Shown piece by piece: positions 1 through 7,040 of a DNA stretch of 63,414 nt. Location of the stretch: NCBI GenBank assembly GCA_947565865.1, contig CANOHT010000016.1:1-63414 (forward strand), given 5' to 3'. Made by a program: the position numbers and the translations under genes. This DNA is from an uncultured Clostridia bacterium (GTDB taxonomy: Bacteria > Bacillota > Clostridia > Christensenellales > Aristaeellaceae). Every line of letters starts with the position of its first letter. The first letter of the stretch is position 1. The notes beneath the pieces were generated by a model, which was not told the origin of the DNA, searched no databases, and saw only the letters and a program-made list of their open reading frames with translations.

Positions 1-118
1 AGCCTCATGGCGGCTGCGGCGCATCTTGACTTTCGCCGTTCCAGACCTCTTTGCTGCTTTCTCTATGGAGTAAGTACGACTAACCAACCTCCGCTGCCCT
101 GCCAAGGGCTTCCCTCCC
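1..118 (-). repeat. Intergenic repeat, inverted copy of the element at the right end
   Basis: Bases 41-118 read on the minus strand match about 77 bases at 63261-63337 on the plus strand. The shared blocks are the CCCTTGGCAGGGCAGCG block, a pairing block around CTTTCTC/GGAGTAAG and the AAGAGGTCTGG block. Bases 1-19 match 63182-63200 with one mismatch. The order of blocks is the same in both places, so this is one dispersed element of about 120 bp, truncated here by the window edge. Nothing in it looks coding. Confidence 0.7.
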
Positions 119-291
119 GCAGTGCATGGCCGCCCTGAAAAGGCTCGGCGGCCTTTGAAGGTAGGGAGAAGGCCCGCAAGCCCTACGGCCCCTTATTGGG
201 CATTGGCTGCTCTGGCCGCGCTCTTCGCCGAAGGTCGCGGTTTTTGTTAAATTTTTGCATGGATGAGGAGAAAACTTTGGTGAGAAGCCTC
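119..291. other. Non-coding stretch upstream of the nucleoside importer
   Basis: No credible gene is seen. It contains a small hairpin (AAAGGC/GCCTTT, 139-156) and AT-richer sequence leading to the promoter at 292-320. I looked for a purine riboswitch core here and did not recognise one. Confidence 0.5.
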
Positions 292-320
292 TTTTCAAAA
301 TGTATGAATACTGCTATAAT
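292..320 (+). promoter_or_regulatory. Sigma-A promoter of the BMP importer
   Basis: TTTTCA, a 17-base spacer and TATAAT at 315-320, with an extended -10 (TGC directly before the TATAAT). The weak -35 is compensated by the extended -10. The start codon follows at 365, behind a GAGAGGGG ribosome binding site. Confidence 0.75.
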
Positions 321-364
321 GGAATTGGAGCGTGATGCTCACAAAATGAGAGGGGATCATACAC

Positions 365-1480
365 ATGAAGAAGCTCATTTCTCTTCTGCTGGCGGTGACC
401 ATGCTGCTGGGCGTCGTTTCCCTGGCTTCCGCTGAGGGCGCGGCCTATAAGGTAGCCATGATTACCGACTCCGGCGACATTACCGATCAGTCCTTCAACC
501 AGACCACCTACGAAGCCTGCAAGGCCTTCTGCGAGGCCAACAACGTGGACTTCACCTACTTCAAGCCCGCCGGCGATTCCGACGCGGAGCGTATCGCTCA
601 GGTCGAAAACGCCATCGATCAGGGTTACAATGTGGTCGTCATGCCCGGATACCTGTTCGCCCCCGCCATTGCGGAGACGGCTGAACTGTACCCCGATGTG
701 ACCTACATCGCCCTGGATGTGTCCAAGGACGACCTGAACGGCGCCGGCCTGACCGAGATTCCCGCCAACGTGTACTGCGCTGTGTACCAGGAAGAGCTGT
801 CCGGCTACATGGCTGGCTACGCCACTGTCAAGCTGGGCTACACCCACCTGGGCTTCCTGGGCGGCATGGCGGTTCCCGCGGTTGTCCGCTTCGGCTATGG
901 CTATGTGCAGGGCGCTGACGCCGCCGCGCAGGAGCTGGGCGTGGACATTGCCATCGAGTGCGCTTACGGCAACCAGTTCTACGGTGACGCCGACATCACC
1001 GCCGCCATGGATAACTGGTATCAGAACATGGGCGTGCAGGTGGTCTTCGCCTGCGGCGGCGGCATTTACACCTCCGCTGCTGAGGCTGCCGTGAAGGTGG
1101 AAGGCACCAAGGTCATCGGCGTTGACACCGACCAGTCCTTCATCATCAACGAGCGCCAGGAGAACCTGACCCTGACTTCCGCCATGAAGGGCCTGGCCCC
1201 CACCGTCAATACCATGCTGACCGAAACCGTGCTGAACAACAACTTCGCGGCCTTCGGCGGTAAGGTGGATACCCTGGGCCTGGTGTCCGAGAATCCCGCG
1301 GAGAACTATGTGCAGCTGCCCGCGGAAACCACCCTGTGGGGCGACGGCTTCACCGAGGAAGACTACAACGCGCTGGTCGGCAAGATGTTCCGGGGCGAGA
1401 TCACCGTGTCCAACGCCATTGACGCGATGCCCGCCGTCTCCGAGAAGACCACTGTGACCGATTACGGCAACCTGAAGTAA
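365..1480 (+). CDS. BMP-family nucleoside ABC transporter substrate-binding protein
   Basis: This 371-residue extracellular binding protein belongs to the BMP/PnrA/Med family, which binds purine or pyrimidine nucleosides for an ABC importer. Residues 1-23 are a signal peptide ending ASA before Glu-Gly. There is no lipobox cysteine, which is unusual because most Firmicute members are lipoproteins. The mature chain has the family's opening (KVAMITDSGDITDQSFNQ), a VVVMPGYLF strand and a VVFACGGGIY segment that fit a periplasmic-binding fold. The ATPase and two permeases follow in the same direction, separated by a terminator at 1523-1576, so this gene is probably transcribed in excess of them. 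The nucleoside assignment is by family; the exact ligand cannot be read from the sequence. A purine synthesis operon directly downstream supports a purine ligand. Confidence 0.9.
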   Translation: MKKLISLLLAVTMLLGVVSLASAEGAAYKVAMITDSGDITDQSFNQTTYEACKAFCEANNVDFTYFKPAGDSDAERIAQVENAIDQGYNVVVMPGYLFAPAIAETAELYPDVTYIALDVSKDDLNGAGLTEIPANVYCAVYQEELSGYMAGYATVKLGYTHLGFLGGMAVPAVVRFGYGYVQGADAAAQELGVDIAIECAYGNQFYGDADITAAMDNWYQNMGVQVVFACGGGIYTSAAEAAVKVEGTKVIGVDTDQSFIINERQENLTLTSAMKGLAPTVNTMLTETVLNNNFAAFGGKVDTLGLVSENPAENYVQLPAETTLWGDGFTEEDYNALVGKMFRGEITVSNAIDAMPAVSEKTTVTDYGNLK

Positions 1481-1522
1481 ACCACGCAACCGCACCGGGG
1501 ATAGGGTCTGCCTGTCCCCGGC

Positions 1523-1576
1523 TTTTGACAAGAGCCCCCTGGCCTCCCTCCGCGGAAGCGGGGGCTTTTGTCAGAA
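1523..1576 (+). terminator. Intra-operon terminator after the BMP gene
   Basis: Stem of about 17 bp pairing 1523-1539 with 1560-1576 (core AGCCCCC/GGGGGCT followed by TTTTG). No promoter is obvious between it and the ATPase gene, so partial read-through probably sets a binding-protein excess over the membrane components. Confidence 0.75.
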
Positions 1577-1662
1577 GTCCGATGCACACACCGATGGAAG
1601 CCCCGGCGGCTGAAGCCGAAGCCGATACGATCCGATAACTTTGCGTGTGGGAGGTATGCCTT

Positions 1663-3195
1663 TTGGAGAACCAGTACGCCATTGAGATGCTCAACATCAC
1701 CAAGAGATTCCCCGGCATCATCGCCAACGACAACATCACATTGCAGCTGCGCAAGGGGGAAATCCATGCGCTGCTGGGAGAGAATGGCGCGGGCAAATCC
1801 ACGCTGATGAGCGTGCTGTTCGGCCTGTACCAGCCGGAGGAGGGCGTCATCAAGAAGGACGGTCAGGAGGTATCCATCAGGAACCCCAATGACGCCACGG
1901 CCCTGGGCATCGGCATGGTACACCAGCACTTCAAGCTGGTGGAGTGCTTCACCGTGCTGGACAACATCATCATGGGTGTGGAGCCTACCAACAGGCTGGG
2001 CTTCCTGCAAAAGAAGGAGGCCCGCAGGAAGGTGCTGGAGCTTTCCCAGCGCTACGGTCTGCAGGTGGACCCGGACGCGAGGATCGAGGACATCACCGTG
2101 GGTATGCAGCAGCGTACCGAAATCCTCAAAATGCTCTACCGGGACAATGAAATTCTGATCTTCGACGAGCCTACCGCGGTGCTGACGCCCCAGGAGATCG
2201 ACGAATTGATGTCCATCATGCGCAGCTTGGCGGCGGAGGGCAAGTCCATTTTGTTTATCTCCCACAAGCTGGCGGAGATCATGGCGGTGGCTGACCGCTG
2301 CTCCGTGCTGCGCAAGGGCAAGTATATCGGCACGGTGGATACCAAGGACACCACCACAGCCGCGCTGTCCGCCATGATGGTGGGCCGGGACGTGAACTTC
2401 CATGTGGCCAAGGAGCCCAAGACGCCCGGCGATGTTGTCCTCCAGGTGGAAAACATGACGGTGGCCTCCAAGGCGCATAAGAACAACGCTGTTAAAGGCG
2501 TGTCCTTCCAGGTGCGGGCGGGGGAAATCGTCGCCATTGCGGGCATTGACGGCAACGGCCAGACCGAGCTGGTCTACGGCCTAACCGGGCTGGAACCCCT
2601 GGCGGAGGGGAAAGTCACCATGCTGGGGAAGGACATCACCCGGGCGTCCATCCGGGAGCGCTCCACCGGCGGCATAAGCCACATCCCCGAGGATCGGCAC
2701 AAGCACGGCTTGGTGCTGGACTATACCCTGGAGGACAACATGGTGCTTCAGCGGTACTTCGAGCCGGAATTTACCAGCCATGGCTTCCTGAAAAGAAAGA
2801 ACATCCGCGCCTATGCCGAGCGGCTGATTAAGCAGTACGACATCCGCTCGGGACAAGGGCCTGCGACCATCGCCCGCAGCATGTCCGGAGGCAACCAGCA
2901 AAAGGCCATCGTGGCTCGGGAAATTGACCGCGACCCGAAGCTGCTCATCGCCGTCCAGCCCACCCGAGGTCTGGATGTGGGCGCCATCGAGTACATTCAC
3001 CGGCAGATTGTGGCCGAGCGGGACGCCGGCAAGGCGGTGCTGTTGGTTTCCCTGGAGCTGGATGAGGTCATGGACGTTTCCGACCGCATTCTGGTGATGT
3101 ATGAGGGTGAAATCGTGGGCGAACTGAACCCCAAGGAGACCACGGCGGAAGAGATGGGCCTGTACATGGCAGGCGCCAAGAGAAAGGAGCTGTAA
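1663..3195 (+). CDS. Nucleoside ABC transporter ATP-binding protein (two NBDs)
   Basis: A 510-residue double ATPase of the ribose/BMP (YufO/NupO-like) type that powers nucleoside import at the inner face of the membrane. The N-terminal domain has Walker A GENGAGKST (about 39-47), a Q-loop HQHFK and the Walker B end FDEPTAVLTP. Its signature is weak (DITVGMQQR). The C-terminal domain has a degenerate Walker A (AGIDGNGQTE) but a good signature, SMSGGNQQK (about 407), and QPTRGLDVG in place of DEPTRGLD. This asymmetry is normal for the family. I chose TTG at 1663 because GGGAGG at 1648-1653 sits 9 bases upstream; the in-frame GTG at 1645 lies before that site. The first permease follows three bases after the stop. 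Confidence 0.9.
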   Translation: MENQYAIEMLNITKRFPGIIANDNITLQLRKGEIHALLGENGAGKSTLMSVLFGLYQPEEGVIKKDGQEVSIRNPNDATALGIGMVHQHFKLVECFTVLDNIIMGVEPTNRLGFLQKKEARRKVLELSQRYGLQVDPDARIEDITVGMQQRTEILKMLYRDNEILIFDEPTAVLTPQEIDELMSIMRSLAAEGKSILFISHKLAEIMAVADRCSVLRKGKYIGTVDTKDTTTAALSAMMVGRDVNFHVAKEPKTPGDVVLQVENMTVASKAHKNNAVKGVSFQVRAGEIVAIAGIDGNGQTELVYGLTGLEPLAEGKVTMLGKDITRASIRERSTGGISHIPEDRHKHGLVLDYTLEDNMVLQRYFEPEFTSHGFLKRKNIRAYAERLIKQYDIRSGQGPATIARSMSGGNQQKAIVAREIDRDPKLLIAVQPTRGLDVGAIEYIHRQIVAERDAGKAVLLVSLELDEVMDVSDRILVMYEGEIVGELNPKETTAEEMGLYMAGAKRKEL

Positions 3196-3198
3196 CCC

Positions 3199-4326
3199 AT
3201 GGAGGCCAAAAAGCGCACCCCTTTTCTGCGTAATCCTTCGGTGCAGGCACTGCTGGCGTCGGTGCTGTGTATCCTGCTGGGGCTGGCGGTGGGCTACATC
3301 GCGCTGCTCATCATTAACCCTGCCGGAGCCTGGGACGCCATCACCGTGATTTTGAAAAATTTTTGGCAGTACAGTTCTCAGGCGGCGCAGCTGCGCTATC
3401 TGGGCAACACGCTGGTGAAGGCCGCGCCTCTGGCGATGTGCAGCCTGTCGGTGCTGTTCGCGTACAAGGTGGGGCTGTTCAACATCGGCGCGGCGGGCCA
3501 GTATGTGGTGGGCGCGGGGGCGTCGCTGTACTGCGCGCTGGCCTGGCAGCTGCCCTGGTATGTGTGCATGCTGGCAGCAGCCCTGGCGGGGGCGCTTTGG
3601 GGCGCCGTTTCCGGCGCGCTGAAGGCCTGCCGCAACGTCAATGAGGTCATTTCCTGCATCATGCTCAACTGGATCGGGCTGTATCTGGTTAATACGCTGC
3701 TGTCCGCGGTAAAGGATCCTGCCAGCCCCTATACGCTGAAGCTGAATAACGCCAATCCCGCCGCGCTGATTCCCTCCCTGGGCCTGGGTCAGCTCTTCAG
3801 CAAAAACCGCAATGTGACCATCGCCATCCCCCTGGCCATCATCATTGCCGTGGTCATTTGGGTGCTGCTGAACAAGACAAGGCTGGGCTATGAGCTCAAA
3901 GCTACGGGGATGAACAAGAATGCGGCCCGGTATAGCGGCATGCGGGAGAAGTACAACACCATCCTGACCATGGCCATTGCCGGTGCGCTGGCGGGGCTGG
4001 GCGCGTCGATGTTCTTCCTTTCGGGCTTTGAGGAGTGGGCGGTTACCCAGTCCGCCGTTCCGGCCATGGGCTTCAACGGCATTGCCGCCGCCTTCCTGGG
4101 CGGGCTGCATCCCATCGGCGCGCTGTTTTCGTCCTTCTTCATTCAGCATATTACCGCCGGCGGCGCGTACATCGACATGACCATGTATTCCTCCCAGATA
4201 TCCGACTTCATCTCCGCGATGATTATCTACCTGTGCGGCTTTGTGCTGTTCTTCAAGCACTTCCTGAACAGATGGCTGGATCGCCGGGACGAAATGAAGC
4301 TGCGGAAGGAGGCTGAGAAGAAATGA
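3199..4326 (+). CDS. Nucleoside ABC transporter permease 1
   Basis: A 375-residue integral membrane protein of the BPD_transp_2 family (NupP/YufP-like), one half of the channel of the BMP importer. It has many hydrophobic segments, the family segment around FNIGAAGQYVVGAGASL (about 94-110) and a GMNKNAARYSGM cytoplasmic coupling loop. The EAR-type coupling motif lies near residue 240. It starts three bases after the ATPase stop and overlaps the second permease by four bases (ATGA), so the three genes should be co-translated. It ends in a charged tail (RRDEMKLRKEAEKK), as expected for a cytoplasmic C terminus. Confidence 0.9.
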   Translation: MEAKKRTPFLRNPSVQALLASVLCILLGLAVGYIALLIINPAGAWDAITVILKNFWQYSSQAAQLRYLGNTLVKAAPLAMCSLSVLFAYKVGLFNIGAAGQYVVGAGASLYCALAWQLPWYVCMLAAALAGALWGAVSGALKACRNVNEVISCIMLNWIGLYLVNTLLSAVKDPASPYTLKLNNANPAALIPSLGLGQLFSKNRNVTIAIPLAIIIAVVIWVLLNKTRLGYELKATGMNKNAARYSGMREKYNTILTMAIAGALAGLGASMFFLSGFEEWAVTQSAVPAMGFNGIAAAFLGGLHPIGALFSSFFIQHITAGGAYIDMTMYSSQISDFISAMIIYLCGFVLFFKHFLNRWLDRRDEMKLRKEAEKK

Positions 4327-5264
4327 CGCTGCTGATTCAATACATGCTGCTGTTTGCGGCGGTGCTGCTGCTGGTGGCCCTGGGCGGCTGCTTCTCCGAG
4401 CATTCCGGCGTGATTAACATCGGCCTGGAGGGCATCATGGTGTTCGGCGCTCTGGGCGGGGCGCTGGTGATGAAGTACCTGCCGGCAGGCGCCTCCGCGC
4501 TGACGGTTGTCGCCTTGTCTATCTTAGCCTCCATGCTGCTGGGGATGATATACTCATTGCTGCTGGCGGTGGCGGCCATCAATTTCAAGGCGGATCAGAC
4601 CCTGGTGGGTACAGCCATGAACCTCTTGGGTACGGCGGCGGCCACCGTCATCGTTAAGGCCATCAACACCGCGGAAAACGCGGCCAACGTGTCCTCGGCT
4701 ATTCAGTATATCGAGGCCAAGAAAGCCTTCCTGGTGAACATCAACGGCTTTGAGTTCAACTGGTTCATGCTCCTGGCGGTGATCCTGCTGGCGGCTTCCT
4801 ATGTGCTTTTGTACAAGACAAAGTTCGGTCTACGCCTGCAGGCCTGCGGCGAGCATCCCCAGGCGGCGGATTCCGTGGGCATCAATGTTTACAAAATGCG
4901 CTACGCTGGCGTCATGATCTCCGGCATCCTGGGCGGCGTGGGCGGCCTGGTGTACATTACCGCGGGCGTCAGTGAGTGGAAGTTTGAGAACGGCGTGGCA
5001 GGCTTCGGCTTCCTGGCCCTGGCGGTGATGATCTTCGGCCAGTGGAAGCCCATCCGCATCGCCCTGGCGGCGCTGCTGTTCGGTCTGTTCCGCTCCCTGA
5101 GCAACGTGTACACGGGCTTTGACTTCCTGGCCAGCCTGAACCTGCCGGGTACGGTGTATAACATGCTGCCCTACATCATTTCGCTGATCGTACTGACCAT
5201 GACCAGCAAAAAATCCGCCGCTCCGAAGGCGGAGGGCATCCCCTACGATCAAGGATCGAGATAA
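4323..5264 (+). CDS. Nucleoside ABC transporter permease 2
   Basis: A 313-residue membrane protein, the second BPD_transp_2 permease (NupQ/YufQ-like). It shows the typical opening with HSGVINIGLEGIMVFGA, about eight to ten hydrophobic segments, a coupling loop GEHPQAADSVGINVYKMR (about 178-195) and a GFGFLALAVMIFGQW segment late in the protein. The start overlaps the stop of permease 1. The gene is closed by the terminator at 5272-5303, so it is the last gene of the importer unit. With the binding protein and the double ATPase this is a complete ABC importer. Confidence 0.9.
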   Translation: MTLLIQYMLLFAAVLLLVALGGCFSEHSGVINIGLEGIMVFGALGGALVMKYLPAGASALTVVALSILASMLLGMIYSLLLAVAAINFKADQTLVGTAMNLLGTAAATVIVKAINTAENAANVSSAIQYIEAKKAFLVNINGFEFNWFMLLAVILLAASYVLLYKTKFGLRLQACGEHPQAADSVGINVYKMRYAGVMISGILGGVGGLVYITAGVSEWKFENGVAGFGFLALAVMIFGQWKPIRIALAALLFGLFRSLSNVYTGFDFLASLNLPGTVYNMLPYIISLIVLTMTSKKSAAPKAEGIPYDQGSR

Positions 5265-5271
5265 GCGTTCC

Positions 5272-5303
5272 ATCCTGCTCCGGCGATGCGGGGCAGGATT
5301 TTC
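5272..5303 (+). terminator. Rho-independent terminator of the nucleoside importer
   Basis: Perfect 11-bp stem (one T-G pair) between 5272-5282 and 5289-5299, loop GCGATG, then TTTTCC. It ends the importer transcript. Confidence 0.85.
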
Positions 5304-5579
5304 CTATCCTGCAAAAGGCGAACATTCTGCGGAAAGCCGAACAAAGTACAGATTGCGCGGCCAGGCAGCTGCGGGTATGGAAGAGATTGCGCTTGTCCTG
5401 GCTGGAGCCTGCGCCCGTAAAAATGAAGGAAAGATGCAGAAAATGGCGGTTGACGGCGGTGAACATGCAGGAAATCAGTCGTAAACGGCGCGCTGCTGTC
5501 GGAATTTGCCGCCTGTGCCCCATATTGGACAATAGTCAAACAATACGGTGAAAAGTCGGAAAAATGTTCGGAATATGGC
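5304..5579. other. Gap between importer and purine operon
   Basis: About 275 bases with no ORF that I accept. The sequence becomes AT-richer towards the purine promoter. No riboswitch core or long repeat was recognised. Confidence 0.5.
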
Positions 5580-5608
5580 TTGACGGCGCTGCTCGCTTAT
5601 GGTATGAT
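5580..5608 (+). promoter_or_regulatory. Sigma-A promoter of the purine operon
   Basis: TTGACG at 5580-5585, a 17-base spacer and TATGAT at 5603-5608 with an extended -10 (TGG). Transcription should start near 5615, leaving a leader of about 175 nt before purE. Confidence 0.85.
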
Positions 5609-5638
5609 GATTCCGTTGTCCGGAAAGGAGGGAGCGTC

Positions 5639-5734
5639 ATGCAGGGGCAGTTTCAGTGTTCAGGGCTGTGGCAGGGCGCTGCCTGTGTTTCGGGCGGCCA
5701 TTACCATGGCGGAGACAAAAAGAGCGTGGCTTGA
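5639..5734 (+). CDS. Putative 31-residue leader peptide of the purine operon
   Basis: This short ORF begins at ATG 5639, seven bases after a near-perfect ribosome binding site (AAAGGAGGG, 5624-5632), and ends at TGA 5732-5734. The peptide has 31 residues, of which seven are glycine and four are glutamine. These are the amino-acid substrates of PurD (Gly) and of PurF and PurL (Gln). Its stop codon lies just inside the loop of the terminator hairpin at 5718-5758, the geometry of a transcription attenuator in which ribosome position decides hairpin folding. What is seen: a strong RBS, the ORF and the hairpin. What is inferred: the regulatory role and the amino-acid sensing. GC-rich DNA makes Gly codons common by chance, so the composition alone is weak evidence. 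Confidence 0.6.
   Translation: MQGQFQCSGLWQGAACVSGGHYHGGDKKSVA
5670..5710 (+). promoter_or_regulatory. Two small hairpins inside the purine leader
   Basis: GGCAG/CTGCC (5670-5683, loop GGCG) and GCCAT/ATGGC (5697-5710, loop TACC) lie inside the leader ORF, upstream of the terminator. They could take part in an alternative, antiterminated fold. This is only a pairing observation. Confidence 0.4.
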
Positions 5735-5766
5735 GCGATAGGCTTGCCAGGCTCTTTTCTTGTTCA
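5718..5766 (+). terminator. Terminator-like hairpin (attenuator) before purE
   Basis: Stem AAAAGAGC (5718-5725) with GCTCTTTT (5751-5758), extended by TGGC/GCCA after one G-G mismatch, followed by a T-rich run. It lies between the operon promoter and purE, so operon expression must pass it. The leader ORF stop is in its loop. Confidence 0.75.
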
Positions 5767-5790
5767 GGCAACGTGGAAAGGAAGGAAAGC

Positions 5791-6276
5791 ATGAAAAAGG
5801 TTGCAGTCATCATGGGCAGCGACAGCGATTTGCCCGTGCTCAAGGGTGCTTTTGAACAGCTGAGAAAGCTGGATATCCCCTTTGAGGCCCATGTTTATTC
5901 CGCCCATCGGACGCCGGCGGAGGCTGCGGCATTCGCCAAAGCTGCCCGGGCAAACGGCTTTGGTGTGATGATCGCCGCCGCTGGCAAGGCCGCGCACCTG
6001 GCGGGGGCCATCGCGGCGCAGACAACCCTGCCGGTGATCGGCATACCGGTCAAGTCCTCGACGCTGGACGGCCTGGACGCTCTCTTGTCCACGGTGCAGA
6101 TGCCCAGCGGGATGCCCGTGGCCACCGTGGCCATTGACGGCGCGGCCAATGCGGCGCTGCTGGCGGCACAGATTCTGGCCGTGGAAGACGCCGAATTGGC
6201 GCAGAGGCTGGACGCCCTGCGTCTGGCGCAGCACGACGCCGTGCTGGCCAAGGACGCGGCGCTTCAGATCGACTGA
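5791..6276 (+). CDS. purE: 5-(carboxyamino)imidazole ribonucleotide mutase / AIR carboxylase PurE
   Basis: A 161-residue protein of the PurE family, which forms 4-carboxy-AIR in de novo purine synthesis. It opens with the phosphate-binding motif GSDSD (about 9-13) followed by SAHRTP. The next conserved block reads AAAGKAAHLAG and then KSSTLDGLDALL, rather than the GAAHLPG form I associate with class I mutases. No purK (N5-CAIR synthetase) lies in this operon. Both points suggest a class II enzyme that carboxylates AIR directly with CO2, but this is an inference. The start at 5791 has GGAAAGGAAGG upstream; longer in-frame extensions would run through the attenuator. It is the first enzyme gene of the operon. 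Confidence 0.93.
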   Translation: MKKVAVIMGSDSDLPVLKGAFEQLRKLDIPFEAHVYSAHRTPAEAAAFAKAARANGFGVMIAAAGKAAHLAGAIAAQTTLPVIGIPVKSSTLDGLDALLSTVQMPSGMPVATVAIDGAANAALLAAQILAVEDAELAQRLDALRLAQHDAVLAKDAALQID

Positions 6277-6327
6277 GCCTGTTTCACCCTTGATGAAAGT
6301 CACAGATAACGAAGGAGGAACTTTTCC

Positions 6328-7038
6328 ATGAAGAAGCTGCAGCAGCTCTATGAAGGCAAGGCCAAGAAGGTTTACGCGACGGATGATCCCGGTGTGGTGC
6401 TGGTGGACTACAAGGACGACGCCACCGCCTTCAACGGCTTGAAAAAGGGCACCATCCTGGGCAAGGGCGTCATCAACAACCGGGTGACCAATTTCCTGAT
6501 GCAGATGCTGGAAAAGAACGGCATCCCCACCCATTACATTGAAGAGATCTCTGACCGGGAGACCCTGGTGAAGAAGGTCACCATCGTTCCCCTGGAGGTG
6601 ATTGTGCGCAACATTGCCGCCGGCAGCCTGAGCAAGCGCCTGGGCCTGCCCGAGGGCACCAAGCTCAAGAAGACCGTCCTGGAATACTGCTACAAGGATG
6701 ACGAGCTGGGCGATCCCATGGTGAACGAGTACCACATCATGGCCATGGATTGGGTCAGCAAGCCTATGCTGGACAAGATTGCTGAGTATGCCCTGAAAAT
6801 CAACAGCCTGCTGACGGCGTTCCTGGCGCAGAGCGGCATCGAGCTGATTGATTTCAAGCTGGAATTTGGCGTGACGATGGACGGTACGCTGGTGCTGGCG
6901 GATGAAATCAGCCCCGACACCTGCCGCTTCTGGGACAGCAAAACCCACGAAAAGCTGGATAAGGATCGTTTCCGCAGGGATATGGGCGGCGTGGAGGATG
7001 CCTATCAGGAAATCCTCAAGCGCCTGATGGGAGAGTAA
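6328..7038 (+). CDS. purC: SAICAR synthase PurC
   Basis: A 236-residue phosphoribosylaminoimidazole-succinocarboxamide synthase, which joins CAIR and aspartate using ATP. The N terminus YEGKAKKVYATDDPG carries the family nucleotide-binding pattern. The conserved VRNIAAGSL segment (about 92-100) and IDFKLEFG, then LADEISPDTCRFWD (about 191-204), are present. The length is normal. The start has GAAGGAGGAAC upstream. purF begins two bases after its stop, so translation is probably coupled. Confidence 0.97.
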   Translation: MKKLQQLYEGKAKKVYATDDPGVVLVDYKDDATAFNGLKKGTILGKGVINNRVTNFLMQMLEKNGIPTHYIEEISDRETLVKKVTIVPLEVIVRNIAAGSLSKRLGLPEGTKLKKTVLEYCYKDDELGDPMVNEYHIMAMDWVSKPMLDKIAEYALKINSLLTAFLAQSGIELIDFKLEFGVTMDGTLVLADEISPDTCRFWDSKTHEKLDKDRFRRDMGGVEDAYQEILKRLMGE

Positions 7039-7040
7039 GG

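Noticed and set aside
5615..5790. Guanine, PRPP or ZTP riboswitch before purE
   Set aside because: I could not find the conserved core of any of these in the leader. A translated leader ORF explains the region better. A covariance-model search would settle it.
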